The notes beneath the pieces were generated by a model, which saw only the letters and a list, made by a program, of their open reading frames with translations, did not search any database and was not told where the DNA came from. 64,000 nt of DNA, taken from positions 8,563,501-8,627,500 of the forward strand of contig NC_056425.1 of the NCBI RefSeq assembly GCF_905147365.1, given 5' to 3'. Shown here one piece after another: positions 9,456-21,700 of this stretch. A program made the position numbers and the translations under genes. Position 1 is the first letter of the stretch. Every line of letters starts with the position of its first letter. The DNA comes from Aricia agestis. Its lineage: Eukaryota > Arthropoda > Insecta > Lepidoptera > Lycaenidae.

Positions 9456-12170
9456 TTTTTTTTTAATTCTTTATTTAGAAGCTTTGTCAAACATGACGAT
9501 GTCGCTTCATTGGACTAATCTCTAAATGTAACAAAAAATTTCACAAAAAAAAATGATTACTTAAGCTTAGCTATAAATAACGACATTATAAAATATAATA
9601 TATTATAACAACATTACTGAGAATATCCCCGTCGTCGTATGCCAACTTCAACTAATCGGTATAGAGCCATGGATAATTCCGACAAAGGGTAAGACAAGAT
9701 CGTATTAATGGTACCAGTGCTTTTCAAATCAGATAATACACTCATCAGCTCAAAGGGAAAGTCCTCGTTTCGGTCACACTCCAACAAAATATGAATTACA
9801 TCCTCGACTACATCACACTGCGTACAGAGAGGTGATGGAGCTTTTCTCATCATATGTGCAAACTTATTTAGTGGAATGTGACCAGAAGTCTAAAAGCCAT
9901 GACGAGTGTATTCCAACTGGAAATGAAATTGTCAAGCCACGGAACTCTCCATGGCTCGACCTGCATCGTCCTGTACCAGATACCTTTTTCTACTGATCTC
10001 ACATCAAAATGTTCTCGCCACAACTTAAAACAATTTTCTTTTATTAAGGGAATTAAATCAGTAAAAAAAGGTTTCACATCGGTAGGGGCTCCGTCACAAG
10101 AGCTTCTTTTGCCAATCTGTCGACAATATAATTCCCTACTAACCCAGTATGTGAAGGGATCCATTGGAGAAACACCTCTTTAGAACAAGCCTTCAACTCA
10201 AATAAAATTCTTAGAAGACTGTAGGCAATCGGTGTTCCTCTCACACAAGAGGTACACCGAGCCAAGTGTTGTAGGGCACTTTTAGAATCAGACAGAATAA
10301 CAAATTTATTAAAATTAATTAATTGAATCTAAGACAACGCCTTAAAGATAGCAATAAGTTCAATATACATAATTGACATGTTAGCAGTAACTGACCATTT
10401 CAAAGATTTATCAGATTGAGGGTCATATATAGCAGCTCCCATAAAGTACGTATTATTATGAATTCGTTCTTTTGAACCATCTGTATAAATTTTATAATGG
10501 AATGAAAATTTATCATCAATATATATTATAGAACAGATATTTTTTAGATTAGAAGTATTATAATTTCCTTTTGTTTTGTCTATACCAATAATTTTATGAT
10601 TTATCACATAATTTAAGTCGTACCAACTCGTCCAGTATTCTAATCCGTACATATCGAGCCGCTCAGATACATGTAAATCGATGTTTAGAAATTTGTCATG
10701 CATTTGGACAAGCAGGGGGACTCGTTTCCGCCTCCAGTATCTACGAGATGAAAGAGCATGAAGATTATTTACAGCCTCTACTGTCTCATTGCCAGCGATA
10801 GATAACGATCTCAACCAAAATTTACCTGCAAGATATAGACGTCGGACATGTAAAGTCTGTAAACAAAGTTCAGACTCCATTGCATGAATGGGCGTGCTTT
10901 TTATAAAACCCCCTACCACTCGCATAGCTTGGTTTTGTAATTTATCAAGTTTTATCAAGTTACTCGGACTACTATTGTCGTATAAAAAACTAGCAAAATC
11001 AAGTCGACTCCGAATCAGGGCAATATAAAGTCTTCGTAAATTTTTGGGATGCACACCCCAGCCAGAACCCGCCAAAACTTTAAAAATATTAAGTAAATTA
11101 AGAGTTCTCGTATATAATTCATTAATGTGTTTGTTCTAGCGTAATGAATGGTCTAGCCACATACCTAAATATTTTACGTCAGTAACAACCTGCAACGGCG
11201 CGTTATCAATATGAATAGGTCTTAATATTATATTATTATTTCTACTGGTACCTTTCCTAAATATACATATCTTACTTTTGGCAGGGGATACAGTTAAACC
11301 TGAATCAAGTAGTAACCTAACTACAATGTCTAAGGCCTCTTGAATAGAAATACAAGCACTTTCAATATTTTTGTCCAACTTATACAGATCGAAATCGTCA
11401 GCATACTGGGATAAGAGAACATTTCGCACAATATTGCAAATTTCTTTTGTCGAAAAATTAAACAATATTGGGGCCAGGGGGTCACCCTGAGCCAAGCCAA
11501 GACCTGAGCAGCGGGTCACATCATGATCCCCTCGAACTCTCAAAATTCTCAAGTGAAGAAAATTCCATAAATAATTACAGATATTACGTCCGATTCCGGT
11601 TCTGTCTAACATCAAAATTAAAGACTTGATATCTATATTATTATAAGCGTTATCTATGTCCAGGAAACAAGCTGCAGTAATTAAATTTTTCGAGAAACCT
11701 GATTGAATTGTAGTAATCAATCTAGCCAAACCATCGTAACAAGATTTGGATCTTCTAAAGCCGACCATTTTATTTGAAAAAATATCATTTCGTTCAAAAA
11801 ACCATTCGAGTCTCCTAGAAATAATTGTGTCAAATATCTTGCAAACGCAAGATAACAAACTAATTGGACGAAAAGACGAAATTAAAGAAGGGTCCCGACC
11901 AGGCTTAGGGATAGGGACTATAGAAATGTCTCGCCACTGCTTCGGAACAAAGTTCGTCGATAAAATAATATTAAAAATAACTATCAAAATTTGAAATCCA
12001 TTTTTTGGTAAATTCTTAATCATGGAAAATGAAATATTGTCAGTGCCTGGGGCCGTATCACTACTCTTTATTGATTTAACTAATTCGTGCAACTTTATTG
12101 GGGATTCTAATTTATGCAAATTATATTTCTCGGTAATCTTAAAAGAGTATAATAAATTTTTATATTCAAA
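9456..12170 (-). mobile_element. 5'-truncated LINE with RT and RNase H (I/Jockey-like), inactivated
   Basis: Read on the minus strand this is a non-LTR retrotransposon. It starts inside the polyprotein near 12170, so the endonuclease is lost. Reverse transcriptase motifs follow: PIPKPGRDP, then SSFRPISLLS, AACFLDIDNAYN, LAQGDPLAP and the catalytic QYADDF near 11400. An RNase H domain follows (KIYTDGS near 10490, SDSKSAL, WIPSHTGLVGN near 10150), then a C-terminal CTQCDVVEDVIHILLEC zinc-knuckle-like motif near 9800. Two in-frame TAG codons break the frame at about 11121 and 10327, and frameshifts lie near 10075 and 9890. The 3' end has a poly-A tract (T-run on plus, 9456-9464). RNase H plus a C-terminal CCHC-type motif suggests the I/R1/Jockey superfamily; the exact clade is uncertain. 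Confidence 0.9.
11136..12119 (-). pseudogene. LINE reverse transcriptase fragment
   Basis: Longest intact stretch of the dead LINE, about 327 codons from an internal Met. It covers the RT fingers and palm and includes QYADDF, the YADD catalytic box. Coding sequence continues upstream without a break to about 12165 (frame read through FEYKNLLYSFKITEKYN), so the element is truncated rather than starting here. It ends at a TAG after DHSLR. The downstream sequence continues in the same frame (NKHINELYTRT), so the stop is a point mutation. Confidence 0.88.
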
Positions 12171-12426
12171 AAGTCAAGTTTCAACGTAAATTACGAAGTA
12201 TATTATATTTTATAGTGAGCAATTATATGACGTAGACAGGTACTTAGTTAATTATGTCGTTTATATGCGGTTTGTCACTCGGCGGCAGCGTGCTGCATAC
12301 ATTATGGGTAGGTTCCAAAATAAAACCCAGTCAACTGGCTCAAGTCTAGAATCGACGCCAATCGCCATACTGCTGATTCGTTCCGAATTGCGATGTATAC
12401 GACCGCGACAGTGCATTTACGGATAA

Positions 12427-12662
12427 AGGTGGCTTTCCGATCTTTGTCCCAAGCGACCGCGACCGACAAAAAATCTAACAAAACGCATTTATTACCTAGT
12501 CTATAGATAGGGCTATAGAGTTTCATTTCAGCGACCCATGCCGCCGCTGCGCGCTGCCTTGTGATGGCGTATAGCAAAATGAAACCTACAACCTTGGTAA
12601 AGCGGTAGTGTTTGAATTTTTGTCGGTCGCGGTCGCTTGAGGCAAAGTTCGGGAAGCCACCT
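12427..12662. mobile_element. MITE with AGGTGGCTTTCC ends, TAA duplication
   Basis: Inverted repeats AGGTGGCTTTCCGATCTTTG and complement, with AAGCGACCGCGACCGAC further in. It is flanked by TAA at 12424-12426 and 12663-12665. Confidence 0.8.
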
Positions 12663-12663
12663 T

Positions 12664-13060
12664 AATATGACTCTATTGAAATGTCATTATAATACCTCAT
12701 TCTTCGCAGTAGTAGCACACCGGTCACCAGTACAATATGGCGATTCAAGCACTTTAACCAATATACTGGGTTAAATTTCGGAACTTACGCTAATACCGAC
12801 CACCTACGACTTACAACATAATATCGACTCTCGTTTGTATACTCTGAGAGCGAGCGCTTAGGTATAGGCTGTCTATACTCTATAGCATTGAGAGAGTGTT
12901 GCTGTGTCTTTTCTTGAAACGTAGGTATACATAATATAGACCTAGACAAGGACAAAAACAGCGTATAAGCGTACCGTCGGAATACACTGTCTTAATATTT
13001 TATTAGTAAGCCGGGGAATGCTCGTATGTACTATGTAGTTATGTACCACCACATGTGACT
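12664..13060. other. Intergenic, no gene seen
   Basis: AT-rich with no coding signal. It contains a short ACTCTC/GAGAGT-rich inverted patch around 12835-12900. Confidence 0.4.
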
Positions 13061-13625
13061 CCTCCGTGGTCCAGTGGTTTAGAGCAGTCTTTCCCCAAAA
13101 TGGGCGATAACGCCCCCTTATGGGCGCTGAAGGTCGAAAAAAATTGGGCGTTGTGTAGAGGCTTGGGGGTGATTTATTTCATCTGGATTCATTTTAAATT
13201 GAAACAAAGGGGGCGCTACTACATAATTCATTCTCAAAGTGAGCAGTAGACAAAATAAGTTTGGAAACCCGTGGTTTAGAGCATGGCTCTGGACTCTGAG
13301 GTCGTGGCCCGTGGGTTCGATGCCCGCGTTGGAAACATGTTATTTTCAAGTTTGGTTAAGACAATGCATGCTGATCACCCGATATTCTGACTAGTAAGAT
13401 GATGCGTGCGTCGGATCTCGGAATTCACGGAGGGGCATGTGAAAAGTCGGTCCTGCGCGTGGTCCTGACTCCTGGTCGTGTCGGTCTTCCGTCCCACTGG
13501 GTTATAAGAGTAAAAGGGTAGAGAATTCTCTTGTGTGCTGCTCACACACTTGGGCACTATAAAATTACTCCTGCGTAACTGGCTCAATACAACCGGCCAC
13601 CGTCACCGGAACCGGTATGGGAGTT
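13061..13625 (+). mobile_element. Lepidopteran tRNA-derived SINE (HaSE-like), split by a hAT MITE
   Basis: With 13085-13273 and one copy of GTTTAGAG removed, the sequence reads GTGGTCCAGTGG (A box) then GTGGGTTCGATGCCC (B box). It is followed by TTGGTTAAGACAATGCATGC and TGATCACCCGAT, the conserved body of a SINE widespread in moths. The 3' end near 13625 is approximate. Confidence 0.75.
13085..13273. mobile_element. hAT-like MITE, 189 bp, 8-bp TSD
   Basis: Begins CAGTCTTTCCCC and ends GGAAACCCGTG, imperfect inverted ends. It is flanked by an exact 8-bp duplication GTTTAGAG (13077-13084 and 13274-13281), the hAT signature. It interrupts the A-box region of the surrounding SINE. Confidence 0.85.
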
Positions 13626-14351
13626 AATATATTATTACATAAGACGCAGGTGACTCCAACTGCCGAAAAGACCAATTTTATTGGAAGCTGATTCTTTACG
13701 GCGAATATAACGGGTGTGTCCGTGTGTCATGGTTCAAACGTGCGCATGTTCTGCAAGCTGAATCTGCGCGCGTAGAAAACTGACCGTCCTTAGACCTCGA
13801 CGAAAATGGCTGGACTCATTACCCGCGGGGATTTCCTTACATTTTTTTTATTTCCTTCTCAGTCATGTCTAAGCCAGTAGCATCATCTAGAAGTACATGT
13901 AACATGGCATTATATTGAACCTTCTAGAAATCTAAAATAACATTCTATAGCCACTTTAAGCTAACAATAGGTCTAAAATTATTGATCTACTTATATTAAC
14001 TCGGCCAACGGGTCCGTATTCTCGGTCACGTGTTGAGAAACTCATAAAAACAACGCGATATCTAATAATTTTCTCCTGCAGAAGTTGCGACAGACTGCAA
14101 TAATAAAAGTTGCCCGGTGAGTGTTGTAATCACTCGGTTTTTTGGTATTTTGCGCAGTAGCAAATATATTATATTCTGTGGCAGTAGACAGATACACCTT
14201 TGCAAATAATGAGATCACAATCATGTATATTAAATATTAATTATTATAAATTATAATAATTATTGTTCCTCTACAGTTTTACTGTAGGAATTAAAGCTAC
14301 ATAGATAGTTTTTATCCCAGAAAAATGTAACGTTCCCGCAAAGGAAATGAC

Positions 14352-14627
14352 GACCTCTGTGGCTGAGTGGTGAGTGCGTTGGTAGCTCAAGCCGGGGGTC
14401 GCGGGTTCGAATCCCGCCAACGGAACAAAAAGTTTTCAAAGTTCCTGGGTCATGGATGTGTATTAAATATGTGTATAATATCATAATAATCTTAAATATA
14501 TGTATAGTATAAAAGTATTAAATATAATTTCCGTTGTCTGGTACCTGTAACAACTCCTTCAGGCACTTACCACGGGGCCAGACTGACGTGGTGTAGTGAA
14601 GCGTCCATAGATATTATATTATTATAA
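14352..14627 (+). mobile_element. tRNA-derived SINE, family 2, copy A
   Basis: A-box-like TGGCTGAGTGG and B box GGGTTCGAATCCCGCC, then ACGGAACAAAAAGTTTTC, CCGTTGTCTGGTACCTGTAAC, GGGGCCAGACTGACGTGG and an ATT-rich tail after CGTCCATAGAT. Other copies lie at 47470-47735, inside FPPS copy 2, and at 60787-60930. It is not a functional tRNA gene because the 5' half does not fold as one. Confidence 0.85.
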
Positions 14628-14982
14628 GGGTGTGGATCTCGGCCTGTCTGTTACTTCTTTATGCAATTTGGAATAAAGAACTTTAAGATCCGGGATAGGA
14701 TCAATCATCAAAGGAATGCTTTCATTTCAGAAAAATCCACGGTTTCCGCGCAATTTTCTAAGCCACAAAGTTCCAGGCAACATTCAATACTCAATAATAA
14801 TATAATCTAAATATAGCAAATGTTTATATTATGTTATCACAATAATATTATACAATGTGTTTAATGTTTATAACAGTTTGCATTGCACATGTAAATATCA
14901 CGACGCATATGCATTCACGATTCAGAAATCAGAGTGTTCCTGATAAAATACCTGCAGTCAACTATAATTGAATTTTATTATA

Positions 14983-15181
14983 CTAGATGTTGTCCGTAAC
15001 TCCGTTGCGTCAAATCGTTTATTGCGCGAGAACCGTACATTTTTCCAGGATGAAAAGTATCCAATGTCATTTACCGGGACTCGAAGTGCCTCTATACTAA
15101 ACAGCAAAATCGGTTCAGCGGTTTGGACGTGAAGAGGTAACACACAGACAGACACACTTTCGCATTTATAATATTAGTATC
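14983..15181 (-). mobile_element. LEP1-like mini-Helitron (reverse)
   Basis: Left end CTAGATGTTGTCCGTAACTC, the complement of the common ...ACAGCTAG 3' end. Right end CGCATTTATAATATTAGTAT, the complement of the 5' end. The interior has AATCGGTTCAGCGGTTT and ACACAGACAGACACAC. Confidence 0.75.
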
Positions 15182-15590
15182 ATAGTTGAAAAGTTGAAAA
15201 GTTATTGTTTGTTATACTCAGTACAGTAGCTACATGATATATAACGTATACTAGCTAAATAACCACCTTAGCTACAAATGCTACAATAGCAGCCCCCAAA
15301 AAAATCTACTACCTAGTAAAGGGTTCAAAAAAATTCAATGAGCAGGTAGACTTTATTGTTACCCCAAGTCTTGAAGTAAAGTTTTCGAGGCATGTAAGGA
15401 CTGCGACCAAGTTGTTTGAATAAAATAAGAAGTGAAGTCAGAAGTGGCATTATAATAACTACAAAATAGGGATACAGAGAGCGCAACTAGTACAATATAC
15501 TTATATAAGTATTAAGTACAGTAAATAATATGACCAAATATTATATTTTCTCATATCAGAATATTAATGACGAATGAATATTGATGAGAT
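15182..15590. other. Intergenic, no gene seen
   Basis: AT-rich stretch between a Helitron and a SINE-like element, with no recognisable exon or repeat ends. Confidence 0.4.
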
Positions 15591-15916
15591 ACGTGGGAGA
15601 GCCATGCTTCGGCACGAATGGGCCGGCTCGACCGGAGGAATACCACGTTCTCACAGAAAACCGGCGTGAAACAGCGCTTGCGCTGTGTTTCGCCGAGTGA
15701 GTGAGTTTACCGGAGGCACAATCCTATTCCCTTCCCTACCCTCCCCTATTCCCTTCCCCTCCCATCCTTACCCTCCCCTATTACCCTGTTCCCTCTTAAA
15801 AGGCCGGCAACGCACTTGCAGCTCTTCGGATGCTGCGAGTGTCCATGGGCAACGGAAGTTGCTTTCCATCAGGTGACCCGTTTGCTCGTTTGCCCCCTTA
15901 TTTCATAAAAAAAAAA
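15591..15916 (+). mobile_element. ACGTGGGAGAGCC SINE-like element, full length
   Basis: Complete copy: ACGTGGGAGAGCCATGCTTC start, GTGAAACAGCGCTTGCGC, a CCCTTCCC-rich middle, GGCAACGCACTTGCAGCTCT, CAGGTGACCCGTTTGCTCG, then CCCCCTTATTTCAT and an A-run. The open reading frame across it is not a gene. Confidence 0.85.
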
Positions 15917-17299
15917 TTGACAGAAACGTTGCCGAACCTCAAACAAAACTTTTTGTTTACTCTCTGTGCCAGAGTTCTGTGCTGTTGCTGCCTCTAGCTT
16001 GAAAACATGTGCATTCTTGGAAATCTATTGTTATTCTATTGTGTCTCGCTCACCGGTGAGCAATATGGGGTTTGATGGGTCAATATTATATCCTGTTAAC
16101 GGTGTACCAGTTTTGACATAAGGCAAGAAGATTATATCGAATGCAAGATGTCTATGTACTCAGATACGGAAAAATAAACAAGGTTTAATTGGTAATTGGT
16201 GAAATGAAACCAGGGTACAGAGAAAGGACATAAACAAGGTTTTCTGGCGAAAACGCGTATGCAGTCACGTTACACGTATTATAATTATGTTATATGTATA
16301 TAATACATTATACAGTCCTAGCACGGACTATCTTTTGTCCATCTCAGCTTTTAGTTTATACCTTGAATAAACTAGATTCTAATTTATTAGAATATACCTT
16401 GACTTACGTATTTTTGGAAATGAAATTACTAGGTATAGTACTAAAAGCCATGAGACTTGACACGAAAATTCACATGAGTTTTGACAATAATTATTATTAT
16501 GATGATGATTAGATTTCTGGCCTTAAATAGGTATAATATAGGCCTTTCTGATAATATGAAGTTCCGTGCATATACTCGTAGCTTAAAATATAGGTATCGG
16601 CTACGAATAATAAAAACTATTTATTATTTGTAGGGTCTCGGCCATAAATATGATGCCTTAAATATAGCTTAGTACCTTAGACCTTAGCACCTAGCTTAGA
16701 CGCACGACCTGTATTAAAGGATCTCTAGTACATCACCTATCTAGACCACGTAAAAAGAGCCTAACCTATCTAGTATAACAACTAATAAGCACGCAGTTAC
16801 GTAACCTTCTTATGGTGGACTGGTCCAGACCGGTTGACCTATCGTATGTTTTGCGGACCTCCATGATAGACATAATATGGTCGATATTCGCTTGCCTATC
16901 ACGCGGGGACCGCGAGGGACATCACTATGGCGATAAGGTTGAAATTGGCTGCGCTCATTTCGAATTACGATGTTGTTAATGATTAGTGAACTTTATTCAA
17001 GGATGGATAAAGTTGAAATTTCAATAATAAGGATAATCGCCTGGCTGGTTACGAACTTAGCTATTGCTGATGAATAGTGGATTCTATTGGGGGTAGATAA
17101 AGTTGAAATTCCAATGATAAGGCTATGGAGTTAACGCCCGGTGCCTACGTGACGTCGAGCTCGTGGCGTGCGTGGCATCGCGAGAGGGGACCGGCCGGCT
17201 TGTTGTGCTAGGGATGCGCTGAGAATCCATCGATATTGTTGACAAACTGACAGACGTTTATTTATAGACATAGGTTGCTATCATATCACGACACACTAA
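15917..17299. other. Intergenic with a repeat fragment
   Basis: No gene is supported. A 70-bp segment at 16014-16086 (TCTATTGTTATTCTATTGTG, then CGCTCACCGGTGAGC) recurs at 31707-31785 and, in reverse and more diverged, at about 40980-41050. It therefore belongs to an interspersed family whose ends I cannot define. Confidence 0.45.
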
Positions 17300-17523
17300 A
17301 GGTACAAGTTGGAACCGAGCGACACGCGACAACTGCAGACGACGTGTCGTCGCGACACTACTGGTTTCAAAATTCTATGTATTTCTATAAAATACCTTCC
17401 CCAGGCCGCACCTAGCGACACGAAGCTAGCGACACTTATTCATAGAAATAAATAGAAACCAGTAGTGTCGCGACGACACATCGTCTGCTGCTGCTTCATG
17501 TAGTGGGCTTCCAACTTGTACCT
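17300..17523. mobile_element. MITE with AGGTACAAGTTGGA ends, TAA duplication
   Basis: Long inverted repeats: AGGTACAAGTTGGAACC and complement, then GACGTGTCGTCGCGACACTA and complement. It is flanked by TAA at 17297-17299 and 17524-17526. Confidence 0.85.
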
Positions 17524-17526
17524 TAA

Positions 17527-17713
17527 GGGTTGATTCAGACCGCAACGCGACGCATAGATGCGTTTCTAAATTTATATTTTATATAAATATGGATTTGACA
17601 GATTCGCAAGAAGTCTCACGCAATTGAAATCTTTCAATTTCATACAAATTTTAGCCGCGCCGCGCCTCGCCGCGCCTCGCCTCGCCTTGTCACGTTGCGG
17701 TCTGAATTGTCCC
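17527..17713. mobile_element. MITE with TTCAGACCGCAACG ends, TAA duplication
   Basis: Starts GGGTTGATTCAGACCGCAAC and ends with GTTGCGGTCTGAATTGTCCC. The left TAA (17524-17526) is shared with the preceding MITE and the right TAA is 17714-17716. A left-truncated relative lies at about 44908-45011. Confidence 0.85.
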
Positions 17714-17785
17714 TAAGGGTCAATGTAGCTTATGCTCACTAATTGAGACACGACAGTATTAAAGCAAACTGCAATAATATAAATA

Positions 17786-17805
17786 ACACACAATACACAC
17801 ACACA

Positions 17806-17878
<73 letters not shown>

Positions 17879-17879
17879 A
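17786..17879. repeat. (CA)n microsatellite
   Basis: Mostly uninterrupted CA dinucleotides over about 90 bp, about 700 bp upstream of the FPPS copy-1 start codon. Likely polymorphic in length. Confidence 0.95.
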
Positions 17880-18587
17880 ATATTTTGTATTGTTGTTGTT
17901 TTAGTTGAGCGTTAGTCCTTAATTTTGATATTATACATAAGTCATATGATAATAGTAAGTATATAAGTAATTAATAGGATTGTGGAAACGAAAAAATATG
18001 TACTTACTACTTACCAACAATCTTGACATTTTGTTTGAACTCTCAGTCTAATTCTTAATATGCCTAGCAGCTCTTCGATACGGCTTGAAACTCCGGGTAC
18101 ACCAAAAACAGTCCTCCAAATAATTATGAACGAGTGAACTGCTAGCTGGTGTTAGCTGAAAATTGAAATGAAACAAAATAAACAATATAACTAGAGTAAC
18201 TGCAAGCTTTCACAGAAAATTGTAAATTGAGACTTCAGTCAAAATGAGTTACAAAAATCAACAACAATCCAAACTTTGTCAACAATAGTATCTTGGAAGT
18301 ATAAACTAAGCCTAATTTGAACACATTTATAGTATCGAAAACTGATAACAATATCGACATCGATAAAGAATGTAAACATTGCGGACAACACTATATTTAT
18401 TTTGAGTAGTAGGAACTCACTGCGAGCAAGAAGCAAAACATTACGAAGAACCAGTTGGTTATAGGAGCTCGAAGCGAACGCGCGTATCCTTACAACATTC
18501 AACACTTTCAAGAAATCAAAGCATTTATTATCAAAGTATTTTTCGAAGAACATTTTATAAAGTACAGTCGTCGAGAAAAGCGAAAAA
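17880..18587 (+). promoter_or_regulatory. Probable upstream region and 5' UTR of FPPS copy 1
   Basis: Unique-looking AT-rich sequence between the (CA)n tract and the start codon. A TATAA at 18556-18560 lies too near the ATG to be a confident TATA box. Any 5' UTR exon upstream would be invisible here. Confidence 0.35.
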
Positions 18588-18775
18588 ATGTTTACAACAA
18601 AGAGATGCATGAAGCTCATGCAGGCGTACAGAAATGAGCTACGCCGGCAGATTAGCAAGACCACAAGTGTTACGAATTCCGATTCTATGTCACCGAGGCT
18701 GGACCAATCGAACACGAAATTACCAGAAGAAGCAGCAATGCCGAAGAAACTGCTGAAGTTGCAGAAATATCACAG
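18588..18775 (+). CDS. FPPS: FPPS copy 1, exon 1 (leader exon)
   Basis: Starts at an ATG in AAAAAATG context. It encodes 62 residues rich in Lys/Arg with few acids in the first 25 (MFTTKRCMKLMQAYRNELRR), consistent with a mitochondrial presequence. It ends two bases into a codon at CACAG|GTCAGT. The next exon supplies the third base, giving Arg, the same phase as in copy 2. The exact transcription start is unknown. Confidence 0.7.
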
Positions 18776-21700
18776 GTCAGTGAACCTTTGCGCAACCGTT
18801 CGAAGTATGCACCTTACACAATCACACCATGTCAACGTTAATTCAATAAAAAACAAGTCGGTTTCCAGTACAAATAAGGTATAATTTAGAGGTATAATTT
18901 TTTTACGGAAATAATAATATATTCTCAAGGACTCAGTCGTTGGTGTGTTATGAGTTATGAGGAAGAATATTAATGTAATATTATGACAAAATAAAAACAT
19001 ATTTTAAAGACTACTTATCATAAATATTTATATGTAGTTATTATATTCAGTGCTATCGCCTATCAGTAAACAGAAAGTTAATGCAATTATCATGAATCTA
19101 GAAAAAACAATGAGTTATTATTGTTACTAGTAATTACTAGCAAACCCGTTTGGAAAAACGAACTACAATAGATGTATCTTAATTGTATAAGATAAACGTC
19201 ACATTAAAGATACTATTAATGTTACCGAAGAAGTTAATGTGATTAAAGAATTCATACCAAACTAGTCAGAAGTACTTTTACTAAAATAGATTCTAAAAAA
19301 TCCAACATGGCAACTACATTCACACACATCACGTACACAAACAAAATACACACACAAAGAAACACATCCACACAGGTGCAGGAATTCTAAGGATATTCTT
19401 TGTCTACCCTTAGATTCCTGTCGACCCTCACGCCCCAGGAAATGCCCCTGGCTGCCCGTGGACTGTCAGTCTCCAAAGATCAGTCCAGGGAGTTCATGGC
19501 CTGCTTCCCGGACATCGTGAGGGACCTCACGGAAACTGGCAAGCACCTGGACGTGCCAGAAGCCAGCAAATGGTTGGCCAAGGTACGTTCTGTGTACGTC
19601 AGTAGACAATGAGGTTGATTGTGAAACTTTAGTGATTAGGCTACTTAGGAATTTTCTGCCATTTTGAGGTCACAATATTTCAATTCATATTGTCAGACAT
19701 CATGTAGAGACTGCGTGATATGCTTTTTAATATGTTTACATTAGGAAACGGCATTTGCCATTTTGTAGAGATGAACTACAATTTTGTATAACTTGTGCCC
19801 AGTTTCTAAGGTGACAGAAGATTATCTGTTTGATAGCGCGTTTAATTGGTTGACGTCAAAGTCAACAACAACACTGTTGATGAGATAAACTTCTGTCAAA
19901 AACAAATCGGGCATTGGTAACTTTTTGTAATTTTAACAGTGTTTGCCATTCTGTAGCATTAAATGAATTCTTAATATGTACTTGGAATTGAAAATTAGAT
20001 CAAATGTAAATGCGTGGCCTGTAGTGATTAAATATTTGTTTTGATAGTAATTTCACTACAAATGCAAAAAGTATTATTTTACATGTTATCGATGTTGTAT
20101 AATGTATTCTACGTATAATATTATGTTTTAATTTTGTATACGAAGTATCTAACTATGTACAACATTAAAATTCACATTTTTCAAGTCAGCGCAAAGTATT
20201 CCATACATTATTGATTACTTTACATAAAGTAACGGTTTTAACAGGTTATTCAGTTGTCTTGAGCCTTGTTTTCAAACAAGTAAAATATTTCTGAATATGT
20301 TGCTCCCCAACAAAACATTGTATAGGTAACCTTTTTGTACCTGTCTTTTTACTAGCTACTGTAGTGTCGTTGCTACTTTGATCTTTCTTTAGTTTGATAT
20401 TTGCTTAAGTTACTTTTGACATTGCAACTTTTTATTTTATTGATTTTTTTTTTGTTACTTTTTTGTCTTTATCTAGTTTTTAGCTCTTTTTACTTCTCAA
20501 ATATCTAAATGTCTTTGTATTTAAACTTGAATCTTCTACGTACCTGCCAAAATAATTGAAACATAATAATTTTATTATTTGTCGTTCCCAAGCTACCTAC
20601 TATAAAAAAAGTATATAATATCCACAGCCGAACATATTATAACTTCCTCCTTTTTGAAAGTCGGTTAAAATGGGCTCTTGTGTTTCCTACATGATTATGT
20701 ACTTGCCATATCCTGGCAACATTATTAAAAAACACTGATAGCAAAATGGTATATCCTCATAACATCCTGTCTGAAATTATTATAATTACTTTAACTCTAT
20801 TATTTACTAGCATACAAATAGGTACAGTGCCGTGCACGTTTTTGCTAGCCTTCTTCCTTTCTTGTTTCCTTATTTTGTATAACGTACTTCGAACTTCCTA
20901 AATTGAAGATAAATACTTACATACTTAAAATACTGTTTCAGTAATATTTTTTTTCATTTTTATCTTGTAAAATTTGTCTCATAAATTGATAGAATGTTTT
21001 CCGTTTGTCAAGGCCATCAAATGATTAAATTACCAAGGCCAATTTTTATCAAATTATCATCACGTTACCAATTTTCTCAATACTAAAACAATAGATAGCG
21101 TAAATATTTCCTTTGTGGGTTATCGTGGACTGTAAACTTGATTTTTATTTGCGAGTTTTGCGACAAAAATTCACGACCAAAGCACGTGTTTCTTTCGCAT
21201 AGAAACAAGCTACCGCGCCTACCTTTGAATAAAGAGTAGGTAAAGATAGTAATATGTACGAACGAGACAAAGAATGTTGAACAAAGAAAAATATTGGTCA
21301 TATTTGTATAACACTTATCACGGAAAGGATACTTGATTCTAAAATTAAACGTAACACAGCACTTAATAATGTACAGTATTATCTCATATTGTATGACTTA
21401 AATGTTATGTTTGTAACACTTTTGTTTGTGATTGTACCGAAAAGTATCTAATTTTACGACACTTTATTATTTTTCTAATTTTATGGCATTTAATAGAAGT
21501 ACCGAAATAATTATTATTGTAATTTGAAATCATTTCTTTGTGTTGTCATTGTTAAGGTGACGCCGCGTTTAAGTAAAAAACCGTATTGGATATGTTTTAG
21601 ATTGCTTGTTTGCCAGCCTCTCATAGAAAACAAGCAATGGAACAGCAGGAACCGCAAAAAATGTAACGGGCGTAGCGACCAAATAGTTTTTGTCGCGTAA

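Noticed and set aside
11746..11994. Plus-strand frame within the LINE
   Set aside because: It is antisense to the reverse transcriptase frame, which has clear RT motifs on the minus strand.
14345..14430. Possible tRNA gene
   Set aside because: B box is perfect, but the 5' half does not form acceptor and D stems, and the same unit with the same tail occurs at 47470 and 60787. It is a SINE.
15685..15876. 63-aa frame SLPSPIPFPSHPYPP
   Set aside because: Falls wholly inside a SINE-like element present six times in the window.
18239..18715. 158-aa minus-strand frame overlapping FPPS copy 1 exon 1
   Set aside because: No recognisable domain. It overlaps the leader exon whose phase matches exon 2, and is hydrophobic by composition, as expected of an AT-rich antisense frame.
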